DNA of 64,000 nucleotides from Candidatus Saccharibacteria bacterium UBA2951 (GCA_002348615.1 DEBR01000004.1:1-64000); one strand, 5' to 3'; shown: positions 42,844-51,135, counted from the stretch's first letter. A program made the numbers and translations. Notes: a model not told the origin generated them from the letters alone.

Positions 42844-44260
42844 TACCCTTGGAAACGCCAAAGAAGAGCTCCGTACCCTACAACCGGACGTTGTAAAACT
42901 ATATACCTGTGGTCTGACCGTCTATTCGCAGCCACATATCGGCAACTGGCTTGGCTATCTTTATTGGGATGTTTTAGTACGCGTGCTCGAAGATGAAGGC
43001 TATACGGTAGATCGGACTCAGAATATTACCGACGTCGGGCACCTCACGAGTGACGATGATTCAGGTGAGGACAAGATGGAAAAGGGAGCGAAGGCCGAAG
43101 GCACGACCGCCTGGGAGGTCGCTGAACGCTACATCGCCGTCGCCGAACACGAAGGCTTTGAACTACTCGGGCTCAAGCGTCCGACCCATTTGGTGCGTGC
43201 GACTGATTATATTGAGCAGCAAATAGCTTTCGCGAAGGCGCTTGAAGACAAAGGCCTGACCTACGTAATCGAAGGTGAGGGACTGTATTTTGATACGTCG
43301 AAACTCCATGACTATGGAAAACTCGCCAAGCTTGACATCTCCGGGCTGGAAGCCGGTAAACGCGTTGCCGTGAATGGAAAGAGGCTCGTGACAGATTTCG
43401 CAATATGGAAATTAAGCCCTCAGGGCTCCAAGCGCGACATGGAGTGGGACAGTCCTTGGGGCAAAGGGTTCCCAGGCTGGCACTTAGAATGCTCGGTAAT
43501 CGCCCGTGAGACACTTGGTGATGAAATCGACATCCATACAGGGGGCATCGATCATATTCCTGTACACCACACGAATGAAATAGCGCAAACCGAAGGTCTG
43601 ACTGATCGTCCATTCGCACGTGTTTGGCTACACAATAATCACATAAAGATAGATGGAACGAAGATATCCAAGTCAATTGGCAATGTCGTCACATTGGGCG
43701 ATATCGTCCAAAAAGGCTATGACTTGAACGCATTCAAGCTTTTAGCATTTTCCAAGCATTACCGCACAGAAGGTAATTTTGATTGGACGATCATGGAAGC
43801 GGCAGCCAACCGCTTAAAGAACTGGCAAACGACAGCCGCTCTTAGGCATCAGACCCATGACACACTCGACGATGATGATAAGAAGCATACGGAGCATGAC
43901 GCGTCGCTACTTGCGACGGTCGGAGCAATCAAAGAAGCGCTTGCGAACGACTTAGACACCCCCGCAGCGTTGGCAATTATTGACCAAGCATTCTCGTCAC
44001 TTGAGAATGTGTCTGTTGACCATATCAATCGGCACAGTTTGGTAGCCCTGCTGGAAGCTATTAAACAACTGTTCGGGATCGACCTGATTGGAACGACACC
44101 GGATATCTCAGATGATCAAAAGCGTCGTATCCTTGAACGTGAACGTGCCCGTGACATTAAAGACTGGCGCCGTTCAGATGAAATTCGGGACGAACTCAGC
44201 GCGCAGGGCATACGCCTAAACGATACCGCGAATGGTACCGTTTGGTCCTACGATAAATAG
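42827..44260 (+). CDS. cysS: Cysteine--tRNA ligase
   Basis: 477 residues. Zinc Cys in LYTCGLTVY, HIGN in place of HIGH (PHIGNWLGY), ECSVIA with the second Cys, GGIDHIPVHHTNEIAQ and KISKSIGN (KMSKS) are all seen. The ATG at 42827 or the next codon may be used. It overlaps the DHH gene. Confidence 0.96.
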   Translation: MMKLHNTLGNAKEELRTLQPDVVKLYTCGLTVYSQPHIGNWLGYLYWDVLVRVLEDEGYTVDRTQNITDVGHLTSDDDSGEDKMEKGAKAEGTTAWEVAERYIAVAEHEGFELLGLKRPTHLVRATDYIEQQIAFAKALEDKGLTYVIEGEGLYFDTSKLHDYGKLAKLDISGLEAGKRVAVNGKRLVTDFAIWKLSPQGSKRDMEWDSPWGKGFPGWHLECSVIARETLGDEIDIHTGGIDHIPVHHTNEIAQTEGLTDRPFARVWLHNNHIKIDGTKISKSIGNVVTLGDIVQKGYDLNAFKLLAFSKHYRTEGNFDWTIMEAAANRLKNWQTTAALRHQTHDTLDDDDKKHTEHDASLLATVGAIKEALANDLDTPAALAIIDQAFSSLENVSVDHINRHSLVALLEAIKQLFGIDLIGTTPDISDDQKRRILERERARDIKDWRRSDEIRDELSAQGIRLNDTANGTVWSYDK

Positions 44261-44264
44261 TCTT

Positions 44265-45395
44265 TTAGGAATCTCGACTAACGGCTTTGGCAAGTTTAGC
44301 AAGCGGTTGGGATGCTTTTTTGCGCTCGGCTTTCACCTTTTCAAGGTAAGTGTCAAGCAGCACTTTCGCACAGCCCGCGACAGGAATCGATATGATACCG
44401 CCGGCGACACCAAACAGGTATAGTCCTATCGTCACGGATGCCAAGATGGTAAGTGCGGATAGCTCTAAGCGCTTTGACTGAATCGTCGGTGAAATGTAAT
44501 TGTTTTCCAACTGCTGGTACACCACGAAGAAAATGACGTAGACGATAGCAGCACGAATATCATTGAACGCGAGTAAGCCGGTGATTATGATGCCACCGAT
44601 CGTCGCACCGAACATCGGGATAAGCGACAATATAAACGTGATCGCGGCCGCGGGAACGCCGAGATTGCTTGGAATTTCGAAGAAGAAGCTAAGAAGGAAC
44701 ACTACCATTCCCGCCGAGAATGCTCCCAAGCCTGATACGGTTAACTGTCCAGTGACATAGCCCGATACGACGGCATGCATGCGGCTGACGATACCATGGT
44801 GAAGGTCACGCTTTTCGGTGTCTGCATAGAGCCGCCAGAATTTTTGCATGAGGCCAGGTCCTTCGATCAACATGAGGAATGACAGCACCAGTACCAAAAT
44901 GGTCGCAGTGATAAATCCGAAAATCGAGCTAATGCCTGTTAGAACGTTACTGCCGACGCTTGAAGCCCAGCCCGACGCGCTATGCTGCAAAGATGCGGCC
45001 GCTTGGTCAAGTTGTTCGTGCAGATTATATTGGTCAAGCAAGCTGTTTAGGCCTTTCCACTGCTCTCGTGCCGTTTCAACTAATTGTGGAACAGTCTGTA
45101 CGAACTTGGCTGTCTGCTCAATGATAGGGGGCACGGCAAGGAATAAGAATGCTCCGAGTAATACCACGACGACGATATAGGCTATCGCCGTAGAAAGCAC
45201 CCTGCTCCTCCCGGGCAGGACTTTCGCAAGGCGTGAAACCGGTGCGTTCAATGCGAGCGCAAGAAAAAGCGCGGTTCCAAGAATAATCAGCGCCGTCCGG
45301 GCGCTATATACGGCCATGCCCGCAACTAACAGGCCTACAGGGACAAGCCAGAAACGAACGAACGTACGCGTAGATGAGTCGATGGTAACTTTCAT
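44265..45395 (-). CDS. AI-2E family permease-like membrane protein
   Basis: 376 residues with about eight hydrophobic helices in the arrangement of the AI-2 exporter/UPF0118 family: two N-terminal helices, a long soluble helical segment (about 95-150), then the conserved region with SLIPMFGATIGGIIITGLLAF and YQQLENNYISPTIQSK. The transported substrate is unknown. TACAAT lies 6 nt before the ATG. Confidence 0.92.
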   Translation of the reverse strand: MKVTIDSSTRTFVRFWLVPVGLLVAGMAVYSARTALIILGTALFLALALNAPVSRLAKVLPGRSRVLSTAIAYIVVVVLLGAFLFLAVPPIIEQTAKFVQTVPQLVETAREQWKGLNSLLDQYNLHEQLDQAAASLQHSASGWASSVGSNVLTGISSIFGFITATILVLVLSFLMLIEGPGLMQKFWRLYADTEKRDLHHGIVSRMHAVVSGYVTGQLTVSGLGAFSAGMVVFLLSFFFEIPSNLGVPAAAITFILSLIPMFGATIGGIIITGLLAFNDIRAAIVYVIFFVVYQQLENNYISPTIQSKRLELSALTILASVTIGLYLFGVAGGIISIPVAGCAKVLLDTYLEKVKAERKKASQPLAKLAKAVSRDS

Positions 45396-45423
45396 ACCGT
45401 TATTGTACCACTATAGGCAAGTG

Positions 45424-46284
45424 TCACGACTTCTTGACCGTAACGACACGCAGAGCCTTGGGCTTGATCCTATACTCAAGCGGGGGAGCAAGGCGTTTCA
45501 GCTCGCCGTCGTAACTCACGGGCAGCGTGGAATGATGACTATACAGTACTACCTGCTTACGGTGAGACAAGATGAAATCGTCGTGGTCCGACACATTGCC
45601 CCGTAAGACACTTAGCGCGTGACGTAGCAGACGAAGCCGCGACGACGAGGCTGCGATCATGACCGTTAAGACACCCTTGGCGAACGCTCGGCGAGTCGGA
45701 ATCATACCTTCTTTGATGTCAAACACATTGTTGCCTACGAACACGAACGGCGAACGCACCGGTTTACCGTCAATGATAAGACTATGCCGCTCGAATCGCA
45801 TGAATTGGAGTGTCGCCGAAATGGCAGCAGCTGGAAGCTTACCAATCAGCTTCTTTATTTTCTTTTGCTCAATTAGACTAAACGGGTAGAAGCCGAGGTT
45901 TGAGTTATTTAAGAACAATTCTTCGTTCACGTAGGCCACGTCTATCATCCGCTGTTTGGCGGTCGAAATGTTCCTCAGAACCTCTTCGACGGTTGACGGC
46001 ATACCAAGATCGCGAACGAAATGATTGAACGTCCCGCCGGGAAACGGTAAAAGTGACGATTTTGTCCCGACGATCAGTCGTGCCGCGGCGTTTTGCGTAC
46101 CATCGCCGCCTACGACTGCCACTGTCACACCTCGGCGCACCAACGATGCAAGCTTCTGCGAAGATAACTGCCGTACCGAAAAGCTATACGTGACACTTAC
46201 GTCGTGTTCCTTGAACATTTTCTTCAGACGCCGAAGATCGTATTTGCCACCGGATTTACTGTTATATATGAGGACGACGTTCAT
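45424..46284 (-). CDS. Diacylglycerol kinase-family lipid kinase
   Basis: 286 residues. YNSKSGGKYDLRRLKKMF, AVVGGDGTQNAAARLI (GGDGT motif) and PFPGGTFNHFVRDLG are the catalytic-domain motifs of the DagK/YegS family. It phosphorylates a lipid such as diacylglycerol or undecaprenol. The ATG at 46284 overlaps the stop of the PAP2 phosphatase as ATGA, so kinase and phosphatase are coupled. Confidence 0.92.
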   Translation of the reverse strand: MNVVLIYNSKSGGKYDLRRLKKMFKEHDVSVTYSFSVRQLSSQKLASLVRRGVTVAVVGGDGTQNAAARLIVGTKSSLLPFPGGTFNHFVRDLGMPSTVEEVLRNISTAKQRMIDVAYVNEELFLNNSNLGFYPFSLIEQKKIKKLIGKLPAAAISATLQFMRFERHSLIIDGKPVRSPFVFVGNNVFDIKEGMIPTRRAFAKGVLTVMIAASSSRLRLLRHALSVLRGNVSDHDDFILSHRKQVVLYSHHSTLPVSYDGELKRLAPPLEYRIKPKALRVVTVKKS

Positions 46285-46820
46285 GCGAGCGGCTGAATGA
46301 TTAGAATAATTATAAAGAGCGCCGCCAATCCCAATATCCAGCCGGCGACAACGTCGGACGGGAAATGCGCGCCTAAATATATACGTGACAACCCGACAAA
46401 AACAGGAAGTACCGCCACCGCTAGGCCGACTATCGCATTCCATGGTGTCGGGAGCTTCATAAAGGCGAAGTAGGCGAGTAGCCCGTATGCTACGGTGGAG
46501 CCGCTGGAGTGGCCACTTGGAAAGCTGAAGGTGTGTATTTTCATATTCATGGCGTATTCGGTGACCGGCCGTGCCCGCTCGAACAGAAGCTTCAAAAGCG
46601 CACCGACCAGAAGAGTTGCCGGTATTGCCGCGCCGCTTAAAGCGAGCCGCATGTTCGTCGTCATGATACCGGTACCAATGACCGCTACCGACACCAATCC
46701 GATTGCTACGGGATCACCTAGCATGGTCATGAACTCAAAAAATGGCCTTGAAGATTGGCCGAACGAACTAGCCACCCAATGGGTGACATTTTGGTCAAAA
46801 CGATGGAGCGATGATCTCAT
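46281..46820 (-). CDS. PAP2-family membrane phosphatase
   Basis: 179 residues with about five helices. KLLFERARP, SFPSGHSSG and GLSRIYLGAHFPSDV form the three-part PAP2 signature. It is probably an undecaprenyl-diphosphate or phosphatidate phosphatase working opposite the lipid kinase. TATACT lies 8 nt before the ATG. Confidence 0.94.
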   Translation of the reverse strand: MRSSLHRFDQNVTHWVASSFGQSSRPFFEFMTMLGDPVAIGLVSVAVIGTGIMTTNMRLALSGAAIPATLLVGALLKLLFERARPVTEYAMNMKIHTFSFPSGHSSGSTVAYGLLAYFAFMKLPTPWNAIVGLAVAVLPVFVGLSRIYLGAHFPSDVVAGWILGLAALFIIILIIQPLA

Positions 46821-46886
46821 TACCTATAAGTATACAAGGTGTTTATGGCTTTGACGAAGTACGCTAGACAATGTATAGTTTGAAGC

Positions 46887-47186
46887 ATGAAGGCACAGAT
46901 CGGATCAGTTGACGCCGCGACAGACATCATAGGAGACAAGTGGACGCCTCGGCTCCTCCGCTTCTTCCTTGCCGAACCAACTGTTCGATTCTGCCAGCTA
47001 CAAGACATGACAGGCGACATAAATCCACGTACGTTGTCTGCGCGTTTAGTAAAACTTGAGCAAGAAGGCATCATCGTCAAACGTCCGACTTCAGCTGCGC
47101 GCTGTGAGTACGAACTGACCGACAAAGGCCGCGACCTCATGCCTATTCTTACGCAGATGCACTCCTGGTCAGACAAATACTCATAG
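46887..47186 (+). CDS. HxlR-family transcriptional regulator
   Basis: 99 residues of winged helix. IIGDKWTPRLLRFFL, RFCQLQDMTGDINPRTLSARLVKLE and YELTDKGRDLMPILTQMHSW fit HxlR. The family's redox Cys near the N-terminus is not seen. It lies divergently to the PAP2-lipid kinase operon, which it may control. Confidence 0.92.
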   Translation: MKAQIGSVDAATDIIGDKWTPRLLRFFLAEPTVRFCQLQDMTGDINPRTLSARLVKLEQEGIIVKRPTSAARCEYELTDKGRDLMPILTQMHSWSDKYS

Positions 47187-47207
47187 TCCATTATTCGTTC
47201 ACATCGG

Positions 47208-47213
47208 TATAAT
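47208..47213 (+). promoter_or_regulatory. -10 box of the two-component operon
   Basis: TATAAT ends 11 nt before the response-regulator ATG at 47225. Confidence 0.55.
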
Positions 47214-47224
47214 AGGTACATACC

Positions 47225-47905
47225 ATGCGTGTGTTGGTGATAGAGGATGAACATAAGATAGCTCGAGCCCTTAAGAAGGCGCTCGAGCAGGAGCACTATG
47301 CCGTTGACGTATCATACGATGGTGACGATGGCTATGCTATGGCAACGACCGAACCATACGACGTCATGATCATCGACCGCATGCTGCCGGGCGAATATGA
47401 TGGAATCGGTATCGTAAAGGCCCTCCGCGAAAAAGGGATTAAGACACCGGTGTTATTCTTGACCGCGCTCGGCAGGGTTGAAGACAAGACGACTGGTCTC
47501 GACAGTGGTGCTGACGATTATTTGGTTAAGCCGTTCGCGCTTGAGGAACTGTTGGCCCGGGTACGCGCGTTGCTTAGGCGGCCGGTTGAACAGCAGTCAA
47601 CCATACTTGATGCCGAAGACCTTTCGCTTGATACGTCGAAGCGTGAAGTCAAGCGTGGTAATAAAAAAATACGCCTAACGTCGAAGGAGTTCGGCCTATT
47701 GGAGTTTTTGCTGCGCAATAAGAACCGCCCGCTTTCAAAGGACACGATTATGCAACATGTCTGGGACTACGACGCCGACATTTTACCGAATACGATTGAG
47801 GTTTATATAAAATACCTACGCGCCAAGATCGACAAACCGTTCGGAAAGGGGCTTATTAAGACCGTTCGCGGCTTCGGATATAAAATTGAGGACGATAACA
47901 AATGA
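47225..47905 (+). CDS. OmpR-family response regulator
   Basis: 226 residues. The receiver domain has acidic Asp8/9-equivalents (VIEDEHKI), phospho-acceptor Asp51 (MIIDRMLPG), Thr in LFLTALG and Lys102 (LVKPFA). The C-terminal winged helix (about 130-225) has LTSKEFGLLEFLLRNKNRP and TVRGFGYKI. It is coupled by ATGA to its kinase. Confidence 0.96.
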   Translation: MRVLVIEDEHKIARALKKALEQEHYAVDVSYDGDDGYAMATTEPYDVMIIDRMLPGEYDGIGIVKALREKGIKTPVLFLTALGRVEDKTTGLDSGADDYLVKPFALEELLARVRALLRRPVEQQSTILDAEDLSLDTSKREVKRGNKKIRLTSKEFGLLEFLLRNKNRPLSKDTIMQHVWDYDADILPNTIEVYIKYLRAKIDKPFGKGLIKTVRGFGYKIEDDNK

Positions 47906-48924
47906 GACGCATGTTCGCCTCGGCAACGCTCAAGCTGACGGCGTGGTATCTCATCATCCTGGTAACCATCTGCCTGCTCTTCAGCTTTATCATCTACGAA
48001 ATATCTACCTCGGAAATAAGTAGCCGCCTGGAACGACTCCAAATACGCGTCGAGGGTAGCGCCCAAACGCTGACCCTGCCAGGACCGGTAACACTGAACG
48101 ATATCAGGGTCAACCAAACACAGGAAGCGAAGGCGAGTATTTTTATTGGTCTGGTATACATGAACCTTGCCGTCATTACACTGGGAGGGTTCGGCTCGTA
48201 CCTACTCGCACGTCGGTCGTTAAAACCAATCGAGGCAGCGCACGAGGCACAGTCCCGCTTCGCTTCAGACGCCAGTCATGAACTGCGAACACCACTCGCC
48301 ATTATGAAGTCCGAAATCCAAGTCGCTATGCGTGACACGTCGCTCGATTCAAAGGACTATAAAGAATTGCTTCAAAGCAACCTTGAAGAAGTCGACAAGC
48401 TTACCGATTTGTCCCAATCACTACTGCAGCTGTCACGCTTGGACTACGGAGAGCTTGAGCGCTCGGAGCGGGTAGATATCGTAAAGACGGTCAAAAAGGC
48501 GGCTAAAAGCCTTAAGATACCTACAGACAGGCTGCGGTATTCGTTGCCAGACTCAACTATTACGATTGATGGGAATGAATCGACGCTCGGCGACCTATTT
48601 AGGATTCTCCTTGATAATGCGGTTAAATATAGCCCGGAAGGAACACCGATTGGTGTATCGCTCACGTCTAACGGCCGTACCTGCAAAGTCACCGTATCGA
48701 ACGAAGGTGAGGGCATAAACAGTAAGGATCTTGCGAGAATTTTCGACCGATTTTACCGCACCGAAAAGTCAAGAGGTTCCGCGAATGCCGCAGGCTACGG
48801 GCTTGGGTTGTCGCTTGCCAAAGAGATTGTCAATCTGCATGATGGTTCAATTTCTGCGACCAGTACCCCTGGAAAAATTACTTCTTTCACCGTTGCCTTA
48901 CCCCAGGTCAGAAAAAACCGTTAG
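47902..48924 (+). CDS. Membrane sensor histidine kinase
   Basis: 340 residues. TM1 (about 13-33), a short outer loop and TM2 (about 80-103) are followed by the dimerisation helix with His126 (SDASHELRTP) and a HATPase domain with LDNAVKYSPEG, NEGEGI and GYGLGLSLAKEI. The small outer loop (about 45 residues) suggests sensing in or near the membrane. Confidence 0.95.
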   Translation: MRRMFASATLKLTAWYLIILVTICLLFSFIIYEISTSEISSRLERLQIRVEGSAQTLTLPGPVTLNDIRVNQTQEAKASIFIGLVYMNLAVITLGGFGSYLLARRSLKPIEAAHEAQSRFASDASHELRTPLAIMKSEIQVAMRDTSLDSKDYKELLQSNLEEVDKLTDLSQSLLQLSRLDYGELERSERVDIVKTVKKAAKSLKIPTDRLRYSLPDSTITIDGNESTLGDLFRILLDNAVKYSPEGTPIGVSLTSNGRTCKVTVSNEGEGINSKDLARIFDRFYRTEKSRGSANAAGYGLGLSLAKEIVNLHDGSISATSTPGKITSFTVALPQVRKNR

Positions 48925-48935
48925 CAAGTTGCAAA

Positions 48936-48969
48936 TTTTCAGATTGTTTTCAGAATTAAGACGTATAGT
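48936..48969 (+). promoter_or_regulatory. Direct-repeat operator and promoter before the GreA-like gene
   Basis: TTTTCAG occurs twice (48936-48942 and 48947-48953), 11 bp apart, and is followed by TATAGT (48964-48969). Two half-sites one helical turn apart and overlapping the -35 region are typical of activation by OmpR/PhoB regulators, such as the one encoded just upstream. Confidence 0.55.
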
Positions 48970-49020
48970 GAAGCCATACGATGACGAGAGACATCGTAAA
49001 AAACCTAAACAGGAGGCAAC

Positions 49021-49500
49021 ATGAATACACTAGAAACGACCAAAAAACCCATCCTGCTAAGTAAGAAGGGCATGAAGGAACTTAAAAAATCCGTCAGCAA
49101 GCTTGAGCGCCGCCAACGCCAAATCATTTCAGAACTACGCGAACTCGACAAGACCGATGGGCACGACCAGCGTCTCGCCCGGATTGAAAAGCTTGCCGAA
49201 CTTGAAACTGTCGAAAGCCAATTGGCCGACAAACAGCTCTACCTGTCTAACGCTCAGCTATTCCCCCGTAAACGTGACGCTATCCGTGTCGCCATCGGCT
49301 CCGTAGTGGAGCTGATTGACAAGAACGGCCGGGTCATCCAATACCAACTGGTCGACAGTATCGAAGCCAATCCGTCGGATGGCCGTATTTCGGCGTCGAG
49401 CCCACTTGGTCAGACCTTGCTTGGACGCACTATTAAAGAGACCATTAGCTGGGGAAGCAAGTTCGGATCGATGCAGCTGACCCTTGTCCGCATTTCATAA
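49021..49500 (+). CDS. GreA/GreB-like transcription factor
   Basis: 159 residues. An N-terminal coiled coil (about 14-80, SKKGMKELKKSVSKLERRQR onward, including LRELDKTDGHDQRLARIEKL) is followed by a GreA C-terminal FKBP-like domain (IGSVVELIDKNGRV, ISASSPLGQTLLGRTIKE). Gre factors rescue stalled RNA polymerase. It is transcribed from its own promoter with a possible operator. Confidence 0.88.
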   Translation: MNTLETTKKPILLSKKGMKELKKSVSKLERRQRQIISELRELDKTDGHDQRLARIEKLAELETVESQLADKQLYLSNAQLFPRKRDAIRVAIGSVVELIDKNGRVIQYQLVDSIEANPSDGRISASSPLGQTLLGRTIKETISWGSKFGSMQLTLVRIS

Positions 49501-49529
49501 ATTTCGCCACCACTTCACTAAACCCTCAG

Positions 49530-49569
49530 GCACCGCTCCTTCTGCCCACTCGGAGCGGTGCTTTATTTT
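49530..49569 (+). terminator. Intrinsic terminator after the GreA-like gene
   Basis: GCACCGCTCC and GGAGCGGTGC form a perfect 10-bp stem, followed by TTTATTTT. Confidence 0.9.
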
Positions 49570-49594
49570 ACCGGCTTAACAGATACGAATATGG

Positions 49595-49600
49595 TACAAT
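49595..49600 (+). promoter_or_regulatory. -10 box of the tRNA-Gln locus
   Basis: TACAAT precedes the 5' partial tRNA copy by 9 nt, so the partial copy would sit at the start of the precursor transcript. Confidence 0.5.
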
Positions 49601-49609
49601 GATTGAGGT

Positions 49610-49629
49610 TTATTGGGACGTCGCCAAGT
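49610..49629 (+). repeat. Partial copy of the tRNA-Gln 5' end
   Basis: TTATTGGGACGTCGCCAAGT is identical to 49729-49748, which is the 5' flank, acceptor strand and first D-arm bases of tRNA-Gln. After it the likeness fades (AGTAGACGCCTG against GGTAAGGCACCTG), and the D stem cannot form. Confidence 0.85.
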
Positions 49630-49682
49630 AGTAGACGCCTGCTGTCTGAGTACGAAGTACGAGTAAATCATAATCGTCCAGC

Positions 49683-49693
49683 GACCAAAACCA
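49683..49693 (+). other. Antisense match to the tRNA-Gln anticodon arm
   Basis: GACCAAAACCA is the exact reverse complement of TGGTTTTGGTC (49760-49770), the anticodon arm of the adjacent tRNA-Gln; 9 nt further on TGCCTT is complementary to AAGGCA in the same tRNA. Confidence 0.4.
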
Positions 49694-49732
49694 TTCGACA
49701 ATTGCCTTTCGGCATGTACATTCACGGCTTAT

Positions 49733-49807
49733 TGGGACGTCGCCAAGTGGTAAGGCACCTGGTTTTGGTCCAGGCATTCGGGGGTTCGAATCCCTCCGTC
49801 CCAGCCA
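49733..49807 (+). tRNA. tRNA-Gln (anticodon TTG)
   Basis: The acceptor stem is TGGGACG/CGTCCCA, the anticodon stem CCTGG/CCAGG holds TTTTGGT (TTG), the T-arm is GGGGGTTCGAATCCCTC, and the 3' CCA is encoded. It is flanked by partial copies of both of its ends. Confidence 0.94.
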
Positions 49808-49814
49808 CGCATAG

Positions 49815-49838
49815 ACCCGACCACCTGGTCGGGTTTTT
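49815..49838 (+). terminator. Terminator directly after tRNA-Gln
   Basis: ACCCGACCA and TGGTCGGGT form a 9-bp stem followed by TTTTT. Confidence 0.88.
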
Positions 49839-49950
49839 GCGTGATTTGGACAAAGATACGAAGCCCCGAGTCTTTTTGCGAGGCAAAAGTCGGCGAGTTC
49901 GGTCGTTAGTCTCATGCCCGCTTTAGCGGCGCATAGATTAACGTGCGCCG

Positions 49951-49967
49951 TCCCTCCGTCCCAGCCA
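49951..49967 (+). repeat. Partial copy of the tRNA-Gln 3' end
   Basis: TCCCTCCGTCCCAGCCA is identical to 49791-49807, the T-arm and acceptor 3' strand of tRNA-Gln with CCA. Such 17-bp copies of a tRNA 3' end resemble attachment sites of integrated elements. The 143 bp between hold the terminator, a second small hairpin and no gene. Confidence 0.8.
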
Positions 49968-49972
49968 TATAA

Positions 49973-50000
49973 AACGACCGAGTTTTTGCTCGGTCATTTT
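49973..50000 (+). terminator. Terminator after the 3' tRNA-Gln copy
   Basis: GACCGAG and CTCGGTC pair around TTTTTG, followed by ATTTTAT. Confidence 0.75.
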
Positions 50001-50060
50001 ATGTTGTCGAGTGAGAGACCGACCTTTGAGTGTACATAGGGGGACAAAAATCATAAGGAG

Positions 50061-50066
50061 TATAAT
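50061..50066 (+). promoter_or_regulatory. -10 box of the secreted protein gene
   Basis: TATAAT, 29 nt before the ATG, with GAGGGAGG as ribosome binding site. Confidence 0.6.
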
Positions 50067-50095
50067 GGGGACAGAACCTAATATGAGGGAGGCCT

Positions 50096-50998
50096 ATGAG
50101 AAGTCAATTTATTAAGTCTAAGATGAGCGTCCTAGGAATAGCCGTAACCGGCATACTACTAGCGCTCGCCATGCCTTTTTCGGCATTCGCCGCGTCTAAC
50201 ACCGTATATAACGCAATACCGGCCGCTTTGCCGCCGAATGTCCAAAGCCTTGGGTATGAAGCGACGTCCACGGCAGAATTTGGAGATTACGTACACCTAG
50301 GGGGTACGAGTAGAAACCTAGACACTGTAACGGTAACTATGAGCAACTGGGCACTGTATTCAGACTACGTTAACGATGAACGCTATAGTGCGGACAGCAC
50401 CAGCTGGACACACCCGATTACTGTTAATATATATAGTAATCACCTTAACGAAAACGGTATACCGGACACGCTACTCGCAACAAAAACACAATCCATTACT
50501 ATTCCGTGGCGACCGGCAGCAAACCCAGCCTGTGGTGGCACTGCATGGCTAGCGGACGACAACAACTGCTATAACGGCAAGGCGTTTAACGCGGTGCTTG
50601 ATATGAGCGACCTTAATGTTACTCTCCCAAATGATGTCATTGTGACTGTTGCTTATAACACGGCCGATTATGGCGCCGAGCCTATTCAGCAGGCTGGGCC
50701 GTATAACTCATTGAACGTAGGCGTTTCGTCCAACCAGAACGTCAGCGTTGGTACTGACGACAGTAGCAATGAGGTCTTCTGGGACACGACGTTCCCAGGG
50801 TATAGCAGCGGGCTTAAACTCGACAGTAGCTGGGCATCAAGCGGTACGGTCTTATTCAAGATTACTGCTTCAGATAGCAAACCGACCAGCAAGGACCAAT
50901 GTAAGAACAACGGCTGGAAGACATTCGGCGCATTCAAGAACCAGGGCGACTGCGTCAGCTTCGTAGCTACCAAGGAACAGAACCTACCTACGTACTAA
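50096..50998 (+). CDS. Secreted protein with C-terminal CKNNGW motif
   Basis: 300 residues. A signal peptide (1-33, basic start, IAVTGILLALAMPFSAFA) precedes a beta-rich, Asn/Ser/Thr-rich region with no transmembrane end. The C-terminal motif SKDQCKNNGWKTFGAFKNQGDC (about 265-286, with a Cys pair likely forming a disulfide) is a widespread small module in exported bacterial proteins. It is likely released or surface-bound; its function is unknown. Confidence 0.82.
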   Translation: MRSQFIKSKMSVLGIAVTGILLALAMPFSAFAASNTVYNAIPAALPPNVQSLGYEATSTAEFGDYVHLGGTSRNLDTVTVTMSNWALYSDYVNDERYSADSTSWTHPITVNIYSNHLNENGIPDTLLATKTQSITIPWRPAANPACGGTAWLADDNNCYNGKAFNAVLDMSDLNVTLPNDVIVTVAYNTADYGAEPIQQAGPYNSLNVGVSSNQNVSVGTDDSSNEVFWDTTFPGYSSGLKLDSSWASSGTVLFKITASDSKPTSKDQCKNNGWKTFGAFKNQGDCVSFVATKEQNLPTY

Positions 50999-51014
50999 AC
51001 GCAGCGTTGTGCCA

Positions 51015-51046
51015 ATTAAAAAGACTTCGTACGAAGTCTTTTTAAT
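51015..51046 (+). terminator. Palindromic terminator after the secreted protein gene
   Basis: ATTAAAAAGACTTCGT and its exact reverse complement form a 32-bp perfect palindrome with A and T runs at the ends, so it can act in both directions. Confidence 0.88.
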
Positions 51047-51135
51047 TTCCTATATTTACCTAGTTGCTTGTGTGATGTCTGTCATAGACAACGCGACAAT
51101 TACAGAGCAGGATTTTAAGCAAGGAGGGAATTATT

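Noticed and set aside
49610..49915. 101-residue minus-strand frame (LGRRDSNPRMPGPKPG)
   Set aside because: Antisense of tRNA-Gln; the same type of artefact.
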